From Pseudomonas mucidolens (GTDB lineage: Bacteria > Pseudomonadota > Gammaproteobacteria > Pseudomonadales > Pseudomonadaceae), in contig NZ_LT629802.1 in NCBI RefSeq assembly GCF_900106045.1, positions 3,720,001 to 3,784,000 on the forward strand: 64,000 nucleotides of DNA, read 5' to 3'. The notes beneath the pieces were generated by a model. It was given only the letters and a program-made list of their open reading frames with translations. It did no database searches and had not been told where the DNA came from. Position 1 is the first letter of the stretch. Each line of letters starts with the position of its first letter. The translations under genes were made by a program, and so were the position numbers. Positions 16,996 through 27,262 of the stretch are shown one piece after another.

Positions 16996-19524
16996 TCAGT
17001 TCTCCACAACCAAAGGGGTTTCGACGGCCACCGCCGGATACCGGCGCAACGCCTCACGTACCTGCGCGGCATCTTCCAGGTCCAACACTTGACGGGCGAT
17101 CAATTGACAGTCAGCCAGGTCCAGCTCGCGCACCGTGGCCTTGATGGTCGGGATCAACGGCACGCTGACGGACAACTCATCCACGCCAAGCCCGACCAAC
17201 ATCGGTATCGCCAACGCTTCAGAGGCCAAGGCACCACACACCCCCACCCACTTGCCATGAGCGTGGGCGGCCTTGACGGTGGTGGCAATCAACCGCAGCA
17301 CGGCCGGATGAAAGCTGTCGGCCTGACTGGCCAGGCGCGGATGATCACGGTCCATGGCCAAGGTGTATTGGGTCAGGTCGTTGGTGCCGATGGAGAAGAA
17401 GTCCACATGCGGCGCAAACACATCGGCCATCAACGCCGCCGACGGCACCTCAATCATGATTCCCAACTTTGGCAGCTCCTTGAGCCCCAAGGCTTGGGCT
17501 TCCTCCTCAAGCATCTTGCGCGCCAGACGCAACTCCGAGAGCAGGCTGACCATTGGCAACATGATGTGTAGCCGCGCAAGACCAGCGCTGCCCAGGATTG
17601 CGCGAAACTGTTCACGCAACAGTTCCGGACGCTCCAGGCACAGCCGAATGCCGCGCAGACCGAGGAACGGGTTGGTTTCGCGCTCCATCGGCACATAGCC
17701 CAGCGGCTTGTCGCCACCCACGTCCAGGGTCCGCACCACCAGATTGCGCTCGCCACCAAGCGCACGGGCGATGGCGCAGTAGGTCGCGGCCTGTTCAGCA
17801 GGGCTCGGCGCGCGGTTGCGATCGAGGTAGAGGAACTCCGAACGCAGCAAGCCGACACCTTCACCGCCCAAGGACAGGGCCTGCTCCACTTCTTGCAACG
17901 ACGCCACGTTGGCCGACACCTCGACGTGATGACCGTCGCGGGTGATCGCGGCCCGCTGCGCCTGCTCCACCTCGCGCTGACGGCGTAAAACCTGTTGTTG
18001 CCGAGAAGCCTCGAAGTGCTCGATTTCGGCCAAGTCGGGCTCCAGGCGCAGTTCTCCCTTGTCGGCGTCCAGCAGCACCTGCTTGCCCTTGGCCAGGTGC
18101 AATACCTGAGCGGGCACGCCGCAAATCGCCGGCAAGCCAAGGGCGCGGGCCAGGATCGCGACATGGCTGGTTGCGCCGCCGCCCACGGTGACGAACCCCA
18201 ACACCTTGCGGGTGTCGAGACTCGCGGTTTGCGAGGGGGTCAGCTGCTCGGCGATAAGAATGGCCTGCTCCGGCAAGTCCCACACACTGTCGTTGATGCC
18301 GAGAATCAGCTTCAGCACCCGTTGGCCAACATCCGCCAAATCGACGGCGCGCTCGGCGAGCAGCGCACTGCCCAGTCCCTGAAACAGCGTCGCCGTGGCG
18401 ACCGTGGCCTGTTTCCAGGCAAGCGCCGCACTCTTGCCGTGGGCCAACCCCGCCTGTGCCTGCTCCAGCAACGTCGGATCTTCCAGCAGTTCCTGGTGGG
18501 CCCGAAAAATCTCCGCCTGGGCGCCGCCCGTCTTGGTCTGCAAGGCTTGCAGGGCTTCGGTCGCCTGTAGCAGGGCGCGCTCCAGTGCAGCGCGCTCGGT
18601 GGCTTCTCCCCTGCCAACCTCGGTGATGCTTAACTCAGGTTCCGCGACCTGGACCACCTGACCAAACGCCGACCCAGGTGACGCACAAACACCGCGCAAC
18701 ACGCTCGCAGAGGATACCGGCGTCACCTCTGCAGGCCTGTCAACCTGAGCCGCTACCGTTTCGCCACATCCTTCGACAAGCAGCAGTGCCAGCATCTGGA
18801 TGGCGGCCTCGGCATCCTCGCCAATCGCACTCACTTGCACGATATCGCCCTGTGCGGTTTGCAGTGCCATGAGCGCTACCAGCGACTTGGCATTGGCACT
18901 CTGGGTCTGTTTGTGCAGGCAAATACTTGCATTAAAACCTTTGGCTGCCTGGGCAAAGACAGCCGCCGGACGCGCATGCAAGCCGTTGGCGTTGGGCAGC
19001 GTCACGGGCTTGGAAAACAGCGCTTCACCCTGCTCTTGCTCATCCGCGGCCATGCCCGGTTCAGCCGTCACACACAACAGCGATTGCCCGACCGCAACCA
19101 GTCCGGTCTCCGGGACCAACAGGGCGAAAGGCTCGCCGCTCACCACTAGCATCAAGGTCAGCAAACTGCGGGCATTGAGTGCGACAAAGTCGGCGTCAAA
19201 CTCGATCAACGGCTGACCGGCCTCGACCCGCTGTCCTTCCTTCACCCTTCGGGTAAAACCCTTGCCCGCCAGGTTAACGGTGTCCAGACCGATATGCATC
19301 AGCACCTGGACACCGTTGTCAGCAGTGACACTCACCGCATGCCCACTGTCCTGGATGTTGCTGATCACCCCGGCCAACGGCGCGCAGAGGATTTGCGAGG
19401 TCGGGTCGATGCACACACCATCGCCAATCATGCGACTGGCAAATACCGGGTCCGGCACCTGCTCCAGCGGAAGCAACACCCCCGCCAGGGGCGCCAGCAG
19501 TTCCAGGGTTTGAGTTGTGGTCAT
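16996..19524 (-). CDS. PTS multiphosphoryl transfer protein EIIA-HPr-EI (trehalose operon)
   Basis: An 842-residue paralogue of NagF. It has an EIIA-Glc domain (about 1-150, LMHIGLDTVNL), HPr (about 170-245, ANGLHARPAAVF) and Enzyme I (about 275-842, GGGATSHVAILAR phospho-His loop, EGVGLLRSEFLYLD, GVCGALAS near the end). TreP has no EIIA, so this protein is the likely phosphate donor to it. It sits downstream of the porin gene, with 49 bases between. The reverse-strand leader contains GGTGAAG before the ATG. Confidence 0.9.
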   Translation of the reverse strand: MTTTQTLELLAPLAGVLLPLEQVPDPVFASRMIGDGVCIDPTSQILCAPLAGVISNIQDSGHAVSVTADNGVQVLMHIGLDTVNLAGKGFTRRVKEGQRVEAGQPLIEFDADFVALNARSLLTLMLVVSGEPFALLVPETGLVAVGQSLLCVTAEPGMAADEQEQGEALFSKPVTLPNANGLHARPAAVFAQAAKGFNASICLHKQTQSANAKSLVALMALQTAQGDIVQVSAIGEDAEAAIQMLALLLVEGCGETVAAQVDRPAEVTPVSSASVLRGVCASPGSAFGQVVQVAEPELSITEVGRGEATERAALERALLQATEALQALQTKTGGAQAEIFRAHQELLEDPTLLEQAQAGLAHGKSAALAWKQATVATATLFQGLGSALLAERAVDLADVGQRVLKLILGINDSVWDLPEQAILIAEQLTPSQTASLDTRKVLGFVTVGGGATSHVAILARALGLPAICGVPAQVLHLAKGKQVLLDADKGELRLEPDLAEIEHFEASRQQQVLRRQREVEQAQRAAITRDGHHVEVSANVASLQEVEQALSLGGEGVGLLRSEFLYLDRNRAPSPAEQAATYCAIARALGGERNLVVRTLDVGGDKPLGYVPMERETNPFLGLRGIRLCLERPELLREQFRAILGSAGLARLHIMLPMVSLLSELRLARKMLEEEAQALGLKELPKLGIMIEVPSAALMADVFAPHVDFFSIGTNDLTQYTLAMDRDHPRLASQADSFHPAVLRLIATTVKAAHAHGKWVGVCGALASEALAIPMLVGLGVDELSVSVPLIPTIKATVRELDLADCQLIARQVLDLEDAAQVREALRRYPAVAVETPLVVEN

Positions 19525-19573
19525 GACTTCACCTGTTAGTTTGTTCTGTAAAAATCATCGAACGAAGGAAGGC

Positions 19574-20821
<1,248 letters not shown>

Positions 20822-20833
20822 GTGACGCGATGT

Positions 20834-20933
20834 TGTAGGAGCGAGCGTGCTCGCGAACATCGTCAACGATGACGCGGGCATCCTGGATGCACGCGGCGCT
20901 TTCAGGCTTTTCGCGAGCAAGCTCGCTCCTACA
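20834..20933. repeat. REPIN, GTAGGAGC type
   Basis: Two inverted REP ends (TGTAGGAGCGAGCGTGCTCG and its near mirror) flank a CGTCAACGATGACGCG core. It lies between treA and the porin gene. The same 100-base module recurs at 37659, 44812, 46958 and 48668. Confidence 0.85.
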
Positions 20934-20941
20934 AGGGGATG

Positions 20942-22588
20942 TCAGTCGGTCAGATGCAGCACAAAGGATTCGTATGGGCGCAGCGAAACCTGCGTCGTGC
21001 GCGCCGGGCAGTCGGGGTAGTTGCTGATCAGCAGGCGTTGTTCGGTCGTCTCGCCGATGACCTCGCGAGGCAGTTCGATCTGACACGGCGTGCCGTAGAA
21101 ATTGTTCAACACCAGCAGGCGTTCGCCCTGCCCTTCGCGCAGGTATGCCCAGACCTGGGCGTGCTCCGCCAGTAATGGGCGATACACACCCTCCAGAATC
21201 AGAGGCTCGACGCGGCGCATCGCGATCAGCGCGCGGTAGTAATGCAGCACCGACTCGGGGTCATCCAACTGGCTTTGCACATTGATCTGCGCCGCATTCA
21301 CCGGGATACCGATCCACGGTTCGCCACGGCTGAAACCCGCGTTAGCGTCGGTATTCCATTGCATTGGCGTCCGCCCGTTGTCCCGGGACTTCTGCATGAT
21401 CGCGGCCATGTTGCCGACTTCGGACTCACCCGCATCGCGCTTGAGGCGGTAAATGTTCAAGGTCTCGACGTCACGGTACTGCTCAATCCTGTCGAAGCCC
21501 GGATTGGTCATGCCCAACTCTTCGCCCTGGTAGACAAAAGGCGTGCCCTGCAAAAAGTGCAGCGCCGTAGCCAGCATCTTCGCCGAGGCCACGCGATACT
21601 CGCCGTCATCGCCAAACCGCGAGACCACCCGCGGTTGATCATGGTTACACCAGAACAACGCATTCCAACCGCCGCCCGCTTGCATGCCCAGTTGCCAGTC
21701 GGAAAAGATCCGTTTTAGCTGCTGGAAATCGAAGTCCGCCCGCACCCACTTTTGCAGGTTGGGGTAATCGACTTTCAGGTGATGAAAGTTGAAGGTCATC
21801 GACAGTTCTTTCGACTCGGGGCGCGAGTAGCGAACACAGTGTTCCAGGCGAGTGGACGACATCTCGCCCACGTTGATCAGGTCATGCCCTGCAAAGACTT
21901 CGCGGTGCATTTCCTGCAGGTACTGGTGAACGTTCGGTCCATCGGTATAGAAACGGCGGCCGTCGGTGTTGTCCTCGGGAAAGTCCGCGGGTTTGGAGAT
22001 CAGGTTGATCACGTCCAGGCGAAAACCGCCGACGCCCTTGTCACGCCAGAAGCGCATCATTTTGAACACCTCGGCGCGGACCTTGGGGTTGTCCCAATTG
22101 AGGTCGGCCTGGGTGTGATCGAACAGGTGCAAAAAGTACTGGCCGGTTTGCGCTTCGTATTCCCAGGCCGAGCCGCCGAACTTGGATTCCCAGTTATTCG
22201 GCTGGTCGCGCCAGATGTAGAAATCGCGATAAGGATTGTCGAGGCTACTGCGCGCCTGCTGGAACCACGCGTGCTCGATGGAGGTGTGATTGACCACGAT
22301 GTCGAGCATCAGCTTGATCCCGCGCTTGGCGGCTTCGCTAATCAGCAGGTCACAGTCGGCCATGGTGCCGTAGCTGGGATCGATGGCGTAGTAATCACTG
22401 ATGTCGTAACCGTTGTCGCGTTGCGGCGAACGCAGGAACGGCGTAATCCACAGGTAATCGACGCCCAGCCACTTCAGGTAATCGAGTTTGTCGACGATCC
22501 CCAGCAGATCACCGGTGGCGTTACCCGCGTGGCTGTGGAAGCTTTTTGGGTAGATCTGGTAGATCACCGAATGTTGCCAGTCTTGCAT
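20942..22588 (-). CDS. treA: Trehalose-6-phosphate hydrolase (alpha,alpha-phosphotrehalase)
   Basis: A 548-residue GH13 enzyme that splits trehalose 6-phosphate, delivered by TreP, into glucose and glucose 6-phosphate in the cytoplasm. GH13 landmarks: VIYQIYPKSF at the start, DIVVNHTS, the nucleophile Asp in GFRLDVIN, the acid Glu in VGEMSS, and the third Asp in NHDQPRVVSRF. The ATG before QDWQHS (22588) is chosen: AAGGAA lies upstream and the family starts there. In E. coli the equivalent enzyme is called TreC; treA is the name used in P. fluorescens. Confidence 0.93.
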   Translation of the reverse strand: MQDWQHSVIYQIYPKSFHSHAGNATGDLLGIVDKLDYLKWLGVDYLWITPFLRSPQRDNGYDISDYYAIDPSYGTMADCDLLISEAAKRGIKLMLDIVVNHTSIEHAWFQQARSSLDNPYRDFYIWRDQPNNWESKFGGSAWEYEAQTGQYFLHLFDHTQADLNWDNPKVRAEVFKMMRFWRDKGVGGFRLDVINLISKPADFPEDNTDGRRFYTDGPNVHQYLQEMHREVFAGHDLINVGEMSSTRLEHCVRYSRPESKELSMTFNFHHLKVDYPNLQKWVRADFDFQQLKRIFSDWQLGMQAGGGWNALFWCNHDQPRVVSRFGDDGEYRVASAKMLATALHFLQGTPFVYQGEELGMTNPGFDRIEQYRDVETLNIYRLKRDAGESEVGNMAAIMQKSRDNGRTPMQWNTDANAGFSRGEPWIGIPVNAAQINVQSQLDDPESVLHYYRALIAMRRVEPLILEGVYRPLLAEHAQVWAYLREGQGERLLVLNNFYGTPCQIELPREVIGETTEQRLLISNYPDCPARTTQVSLRPYESFVLHLTD

Positions 22589-22632
22589 GGTGGGTTCCTT
22601 CAATGAGTGGTGTGCTGGCTTTGAGGGCCCCT

Positions 22633-22700
22633 TCGCGAGCAAGCCCGCGCCCACATTTTGAAATGCATTCCAACCTGTGGGAGCGAGCTAGCCGCGATAG
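22633..22700. repeat. REPIN, GTGGGAGC type, between treP and treA
   Basis: An inverted pair of REP ends: TTCGCGAGCAAGCCCGCGCC and TGTGGGAGCGAGCTAGCCGC. It fills most of the 119 bases between treP and treA and could stabilise or partly terminate the transcript. Confidence 0.75.
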
Positions 22701-22707
22701 CAATGGA

Positions 22708-24150
22708 TCAGGCGACCCGATACCCCGGCCGAACGATCTTCATGCTCAACGCACAGGTCAAAACAAACGGCACGACCATCGCCACCACCATGCCAATCAC
22801 AAACATCGGGATGGCATGGGGCACGATCGAAATGAAACCGGGCAAGCCACCGACGCCGATCGCCGAGGCCTGGACCTTGTTCAGCGACAGGAAAATACTG
22901 CCCAGCGCCGAGCCCAGCAGGGCCGCGTAGAACGGAAACTTGAAGCGCAGATTGACGCCGAACATCGCCGGTTCAGTGATGCCGAAATAAGAGGAAATCG
23001 CCGACGTCGAGGCCATGCTCCTGTCGCGGGCGTTGCGGCTCATGTAGAACACGCCGAGCGCGGCGCTGCCTTGGGCCAGGTTGGACATCACGATCATCGG
23101 CCAGATAAAGGTGCCGCCCTGGGTGGAGATCAGTTGCAGGTCCACGGCGAGAAACATGTGGTGCATGCCGGTGATCACCAACGGCGCATACAACAGACCG
23201 AAAATCGCGCCGCCAAGCATCGGCGCCAGATCGAACAGCGTGACCACGCCTTCGGTGATCAGAATGCCCAGGTGCCGGGTCACCGGGCCGATAATCGCCA
23301 GCGCCAGCACGCCGGTGACGACGATAGTGGTGATGGGCACCACCAGCAGTTGAATCGCATTCGGCACCCGCGCCCGCAGCCATTTCTCAATGACGCTCAT
23401 GACGTAGGCGGCCATCAGGATCGGCAGGATTTGCCCTTGATAGCCGACCTTTTCAATCTGGAACCAACCCAGGATATCGAAGTACGGCAAGCTCTGGCCG
23501 TCGAGACCGGCCACCGCCTTGCCATAGTTCCAGGCGTTGAGCAGATCCGGATGCACCAACATCAGGCCGAGGACAATGCCGAGGATTTCACTGCCACCAA
23601 AACGCTTGGCCGCCGACCAGCCCACCAACGCGGGCAGGAACACGAACGAAGTGTTGGCCATCAGGTTGATCAGGCTCCACAAGCCATCCAGGTTTGGATA
23701 GGCTTCCAGCAGCGTCTGCCCCTCGATAAACATGCCTTTGGCGCCCATCAGGTTGTTCACCCCCATGAGCAGGCCGGCAATGATCAGCGCCGGCAGGATC
23801 GGCATGAACACATCGGAAAACACCCGCACCAGCCGTTGCATGGGGTTGGTTTTATCCGCGCCCTTCTGCTTCACGTCGGCAATGGTCGATGCGGCCAAGC
23901 CCGTCTCTGCCCGCAACGCGGCATAGACCTTTTCCACCTCGCCGGGGCCGATCACGATCTGAAACAGCCCGCCGGTAAAAAACGAGCCCTTGACCAGGTC
24001 AACCTGACTCAACTCGGCATTCCTGACCAGGCCTGGGTCCTTGAGGGCCAGGCGCAGACGGGTCACGCAGTGGGCAGCTTGCTCAAGGTTTTCGCTGCCG
24101 CCGAGACTGCGCAGAATCTCGCGGGCAATGTTCGGGTAGTCGTGGCTCAT
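22708..24150 (-). CDS. treP: PTS trehalose permease EIIBC
   Basis: A 480-residue inner-membrane protein. The N-terminal EIIB domain (about 1-85) has the phosphorylated Cys28 in AAHCVTRLRL. The EIIC domain (about 105-475) has about ten hydrophobic segments and motifs such as MLGGAIFGLLYAPLVITGMHH and GITEPAMFGVN. It imports trehalose as trehalose 6-phosphate. EIIA is absent and probably provided by the EIIA-HPr-EI protein of the same operon. First gene of the leftward operon, divergent from treR. Confidence 0.93.
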   Translation of the reverse strand: MSHDYPNIAREILRSLGGSENLEQAAHCVTRLRLALKDPGLVRNAELSQVDLVKGSFFTGGLFQIVIGPGEVEKVYAALRAETGLAASTIADVKQKGADKTNPMQRLVRVFSDVFMPILPALIIAGLLMGVNNLMGAKGMFIEGQTLLEAYPNLDGLWSLINLMANTSFVFLPALVGWSAAKRFGGSEILGIVLGLMLVHPDLLNAWNYGKAVAGLDGQSLPYFDILGWFQIEKVGYQGQILPILMAAYVMSVIEKWLRARVPNAIQLLVVPITTIVVTGVLALAIIGPVTRHLGILITEGVVTLFDLAPMLGGAIFGLLYAPLVITGMHHMFLAVDLQLISTQGGTFIWPMIVMSNLAQGSAALGVFYMSRNARDRSMASTSAISSYFGITEPAMFGVNLRFKFPFYAALLGSALGSIFLSLNKVQASAIGVGGLPGFISIVPHAIPMFVIGMVVAMVVPFVLTCALSMKIVRPGYRVA

Positions 24151-24166
24151 GCTTGATATTCCACTT

Positions 24167-24181
24167 GGTTTTTTTGTTATT
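24167..24181 (-). promoter_or_regulatory. A-rich Crc/Hfq-type motif before treP
   Basis: The reverse strand reads AATAACAAAAAAACC, 17-31 bases before the treP ATG. It is a plausible Hfq/Crc site by the AAnAAnAA pattern. Function is inferred. Confidence 0.45.
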
Positions 24182-24217
24182 GAGGGCAGTCATTGGCAGC
24201 ACGCCGAGGAGCAAAGT

Positions 24218-24233
24218 ACTCGTCTGTACGAGT
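24218..24233. promoter_or_regulatory. TreR-type operator 1
   Basis: The palindrome ACTCGTCTGTACGAGT (six-base arms) lies in the treP-treR intergenic region, 26 bases from an almost identical second palindrome. Confidence 0.75.
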
Positions 24234-24243
24234 TAAATCAACA

Positions 24244-24259
24244 GCTCGTCTAGACGAGT
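24244..24259. promoter_or_regulatory. TreR-type operator 2
   Basis: GCTCGTCTAGACGAGT contains a perfect 14-base palindrome. Paired with operator 1, it fits two dimers of the divergent GntR-family TreR controlling treP. Confidence 0.8.
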
Positions 24260-24286
24260 TACAATTTGTTTATTTTATTCACCACC

Positions 24287-24310
24287 TGTAGGAGCGAGCT
24301 TGCTCGCGAA
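24287..24310 (+). repeat. REP sequence, GTAGGAGC type, with degraded partner
   Basis: TGTAGGAGCGAGCTTGCTCG plus CGAA is a complete REP end. A decayed inverted partner (TCGCCGCAAACTCGCCCCTG) is seen about 30 bases later. The rest of 24311-24458, before treR, shows no other feature. Confidence 0.7.
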
Positions 24311-24458
24311 AAAACCGAGAGCGCCGAGGGATGTCAGATTTTTCGCCGCAAACTCGCCCCTGCCGAGATGGGTGATATCCAAGGGCCCGATGGACAAACC
24401 CCACCTCTGCCACTAAGGTTCCTGCCTTGAATGCAAACGCTGCACAGAGCCCTCCCCC

Positions 24459-25163
24459 ATGAGCAAATACAACCAGATCTATACCGATCTGCTTGCCAAC
24501 ATCACCACCGAACGCCTGCAACGCGGCACGCGCCTTCCCTCCGAAACCGAACTGATGGACGCCTACCAGGCCAGCCGTGGCACCGTGCGTCGAGCCATCG
24601 AGCAGTTGCAGGAGCGCGGGTTTGCGCAAAAAATCCATGGCAAGGGCACTTTTGTGCTGTCACCCAACCCCATCGAATTCCAGCTCGGCGGGATCGTCAG
24701 CTTTCTCGAGACCCACGCCGACCTCGGGGATGACGTGCACACCGAAGTGGTGGATTTCAGCCAGTTCCCCCTTGAAGGTTCACTGCTGGAACATATCGAA
24801 GCCGCACCCGGCAGTTTGATCACCCGGATCAAACGGGTACGACGCATCGGTGGCAAACGGGTAATCCTCGACATCAACCACTTCGTCGCCGACCTGATCC
24901 CGGGGCTGGACCAGGCGATTGCCGAGCAGTCGATCTACGCATTCATCGAACAGACCCTGCACCTGCACATCAGCTACGCCCAACGCACCATCGAAGCCTT
25001 GCCCCGAGGCAAGGACGATCAGGCCCACCTCGACCTCGACGGCCAGAGCCATGTGATCGTGGTCAGCAACCAGACGTTCTTGCAGGACGGGCGGCAGTTC
25101 GAGTACACCGAATCGCGGCATACGCTGGATAAGTTCTACTTTTCGGATATTGCACGGCGGTAA
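24459..25163 (+). CDS. treR: Trehalose operon transcriptional repressor, GntR/HutC family
   Basis: A 234-residue protein. It has a GntR winged helix (about 5-70, LPSETELMDAYQASRGTVRR) and a UTRA ligand domain (about 90-230). It is expected to release DNA on binding trehalose 6-phosphate. The gene is divergent from treP, with two CTCGTC...GACGAG palindromes between them. This is the GntR-type TreR known from P. fluorescens and Bacillus, not the LacI-type of E. coli. No strong ribosome site is visible before ATG 24459. Confidence 0.9.
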   Translation: MSKYNQIYTDLLANITTERLQRGTRLPSETELMDAYQASRGTVRRAIEQLQERGFAQKIHGKGTFVLSPNPIEFQLGGIVSFLETHADLGDDVHTEVVDFSQFPLEGSLLEHIEAAPGSLITRIKRVRRIGGKRVILDINHFVADLIPGLDQAIAEQSIYAFIEQTLHLHISYAQRTIEALPRGKDDQAHLDLDGQSHVIVVSNQTFLQDGRQFEYTESRHTLDKFYFSDIARR

Positions 25164-25226
25164 GGCCACGCGAAGATCAAAAATGTGGGAGCGGTGGGGT
25201 TTGATTCATCGACTCACAAAACACAA

Positions 25227-25250
25227 AACCCCGGCTCGAAGGCCGGGGTT
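25227..25250 (-). terminator. Hairpin terminator, probable original guaA terminator
   Basis: AACCCCGGC (25227-25235) pairs with GCCGGGGTT (25242-25250); on the reverse strand it is followed by a T-rich run. It lies 32 bases from a guaA-like 3'-end sequence reading Thr-Ile-Glu-Trp-Glu-stop on the reverse strand. I infer that it ended guaA before the island separated the two. It could also end treR transcription. Confidence 0.65.
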
Positions 25251-25281
25251 CTGTTATTCAGCGTTCACCTGATGGCGCAGG

Positions 25282-25300
25282 ATCACTCCCACTCGATTGT
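25282..25300. repeat. Candidate island attachment site, distal (att)
   Basis: ATCACTCCCACTCGATTGT matches the guaA 3' end (34406-34424) at 16 of 19 bases in the same orientation. On the reverse strand it encodes the same last residues, TIEWE and stop, as GuaA. Confidence 0.65.
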
Positions 25301-25380
25301 AAACAACAGATAAAAACCCATAATTATCATTTACTTATGGCGCTAAATTTTCTCAATACCATGAAATATGCCATATCCTA

Positions 25381-25542
25381 TTATGTGGACGATAGCTTGC
25401 GCTCTGCATCGGTAAGACTCCACCCCTCACCCTGCCCGAACGCCTTGGCCATTTGCCGCAATAGGATGGCCAGCTCGGCCGCATAGTCCGGGTCGGCGTG
25501 GAACTGCTCGGCCATTGCTTCGTCGTGTGGTCGGCCTTTCAT
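25381..25542 (-). CDS. Short antitoxin-like HTH remnant (53 residues)
   Basis: Reads MKGRPHDEAMAEQFHADPDY, then AAELAILLRQMAKAFG, ending in KLSST. The first part resembles the start of HI1420/HigA-type addiction-module antidotes and phage regulators, in which a longer segment normally separates the two parts. This suggests an internal deletion. It is complete from ATG to TAA but probably non-functional. 25301-25380 is AT-rich and 25543-25742 shows no gene. Confidence 0.45.
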   Translation of the reverse strand: MKGRPHDEAMAEQFHADPDYAAELAILLRQMAKAFGQGEGWSLTDAERKLSST

Positions 25543-25742
25543 CTGGTGCCATCCTCTTTGTTGAGCGGGCGGTACAAGGTTAGCTAACGGCCATAAGCGG
25601 TCGCTCTTACACCGACGTCTACATTATCGGCCAAGCGATATAGCGTCTTCGTCAAAATTGAAAGCGCATGCCAAGTGGGCGAGTACAATCCCCTCATAGT
25701 ATGGCTGCGGCCATCAACCATCACAGAATATGGATGTTACAC

Positions 25743-26381
25743 ATGCGTTTACTCTTGCCGCTGGCCGTAAGCCTGACCCTTATCGGCTGCGCCACTACTA
25801 AAACCGATGTTCGCAACGAAGCACAAATCAGCCAATATGACCCGGCTAACACTGCTCGCGTTCGCCTGATCACGGGCGACACCACCAATGCGGGCTTCAT
25901 CAGTGGCCAGACCTGCGAGGCGTTTTACAACGAGTCCCTGCTCACCAAAACACCTGAAGAAGCAGGATGGCAAACGGCGCATGTCGACTCGGCCGGACTC
26001 TACCCTTTTCGGGCGACAGACAGCCAAAACAGCGTGGTTGGCATGCCTGCCAGTAAGGCGAGCAAAGCCATCAATCAGTCACCCAAGGTGTTTGACGAGC
26101 ATGTCATCCCGGCCGGGAAACCCTTTATTGCAGGGTTCGCCATGGGGGGCTCGCAGATATCATGCTTTCCCGCGCCCGTCACGCTCATTCCCGAACCCGG
26201 CAAAGACTATGAAATGGAACTTCAAATCATGAAAGTCAGCACGTGGAAAGCAGGCTGCGTGATTGCCGTTCGACAACTATCCACTCAGGCCAATACCACC
26301 GTCGAAACACCGTTAAGACCGCAAGTGTGTGCAAAGACACCGTCGGGTTGGTATACGGTCAACGCAGCACCTTCGCCTTAG
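25743..26381 (+). CDS. Putative lipoprotein of unknown function
   Basis: A 212-residue protein with a lipoprotein signal peptide, MRLLLPLAVSLTLIGCATT (lipobox LIGC, Cys about 16). The mature part has no domain I recognise. It contains two short conserved-looking stretches, NTARVRLITGDT and KPFIAGFAMGGSQISCFP, and four further cysteines. ATG 25743 is chosen as it opens directly on the signal peptide; 25734 (ATGTTACAC) is in frame and possible. First intact cargo gene of the guaA island. Confidence 0.65.
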   Translation: MRLLLPLAVSLTLIGCATTKTDVRNEAQISQYDPANTARVRLITGDTTNAGFISGQTCEAFYNESLLTKTPEEAGWQTAHVDSAGLYPFRATDSQNSVVGMPASKASKAINQSPKVFDEHVIPAGKPFIAGFAMGGSQISCFPAPVTLIPEPGKDYEMELQIMKVSTWKAGCVIAVRQLSTQANTTVETPLRPQVCAKTPSGWYTVNAAPSP

Positions 26382-26453
26382 ACAGTTGAGCAAATAGTCA
26401 TCCCGCAAGATCCGCTGCAGCTCAAGTGGCGCAGGCTGCCATTGGCCATTCCC

Positions 26454-26467
26454 GGCCAGAAGCGGAC
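26454..26467 (+). repeat. Solo end of the 31-bp terminal repeat
   Basis: GGCCAGAAGCGGAC is identical to the outer 14 bases of the right terminal repeat of the 187-base element at 33828-34014, in the same orientation. It lies just beyond the stop codon of the acetyltransferase gene. Confidence 0.5.
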
Positions 26468-26483
26468 CCGCACCGACCCCCCC

Positions 26484-26927
26484 TCACGCATGGCGCTTAT
26501 ACGTCAGGTAATCATGGGTACCGATACCGGTGCATAAAAACCCCGCCTTCTCGTACATCCTCTTCGCGGGGTTATCAGGTCGCACACTCAACCGCAACTG
26601 CGTGAATCCGTGCCGTGCCGCGTCCAATGCATAGGCTTCCAAGAGGGCCATTCCCACCCCGCTACGCCGATGTTCTGGACTTACATGAATAGTGCAAAGT
26701 TCTGCGTAACTCTGCGCAGGTATCCAGAGTGAGTAACCTGCGAAGGCATTACCCATGAACGCGACGTTCAGACGGTCAAAATTCTCTACCCAACGCGTCA
26801 GGTGCCGTTCCAGTTGGGCTCGCCACGATGCTTCATGCTCGGGCTCCCAACAGCGGATATAGCTCTCCTCGCCTCTGTAGATGGCCGGAAGATCGATAAC
26901 ACGTGCTTGTCTGAGTTGTAGTGCCAT
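26484..26927 (-). CDS. GNAT-family N-acetyltransferase
   Basis: A 147-residue protein with the acetyl-CoA binding motif A, HVSPEHRRSGVGMALLEAY, and a GNAT-like end, NPAKRMYEKAGF. The substrate is unknown. ATG 26927 (MALQLRQAR) is chosen; the longer in-frame start at 26975 adds residues unlike the family. The stop lies 16 bases from the solo repeat end at 26467. Confidence 0.8.
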   Translation of the reverse strand: MALQLRQARVIDLPAIYRGEESYIRCWEPEHEASWRAQLERHLTRWVENFDRLNVAFMGNAFAGYSLWIPAQSYAELCTIHVSPEHRRSGVGMALLEAYALDAARHGFTQLRLSVRPDNPAKRMYEKAGFLCTGIGTHDYLTYKRHA

Positions 26928-27038
26928 TCCATTAGCCTTTGATGACGTGAAAGTATGGTATGGCCTGCCTGACATTTCGCAAAGCCTGACGATGGATCGC
27001 GATCCGGATGAGCGCGAGGTTACAGGTGGCTAGCAGCC

Positions 27039-27137
27039 GGTCATGAAAGGCTGCTTCTGGCCGAACTCGGGCTCACATTCCCGCAGTACCTGGTGATGCT
27101 GGTGCTGTGGGAATCTGAGCCACTAGCTGTAACGACC
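27039..27137 (+). pseudogene. OhrR/MarR-family fragment
   Basis: One frame reads LLLAELGLTFPQYLVMLVLW then ESEPLAVT, the helix-turn-helix start of organic-hydroperoxide regulators of the OhrR type. The sequence before and after does not continue the family. The reactive N-terminal cysteine region is missing. A decayed fragment within the island. Confidence 0.55.
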
Positions 27138-27195
27138 TGCATTGGAAAACATGCTGACCTGCAATCAACGCGGTTTTCGACCAGCATTAATTGCG
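27134..27195 (+). repeat. Diverged direct repeat, left copy (GACCTGCA...GCATTAATTGCG)
   Basis: It shares the order GACCTGCATT, GACCTGCA and CCAGCATTAATTGCG with 29069-29124. The last 15 bases are identical in both. The pair looks like ends of a transposable element and flanks the membrane-protein gene at 27263. Confidence 0.5.
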
Positions 27196-27262
27196 TCCAG
27201 CCGGCGCCGCGGACCGGAGTTGGGGTTGTGCCATTTTCGCGAAGCGGTGCCAGCGGCGAGGC

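Noticed and set aside
20834..20933. CRISPR-like repeats
   Set aside because: The repeated units are inverted REP pairs scattered between genes, not regularly spaced direct repeats with spacers, and no cas gene is present.
22546..24156. A 536-codon forward frame across treP
   Set aside because: Antisense to treP; the translated sequence is His/Gln-rich with no homology I can recognise.
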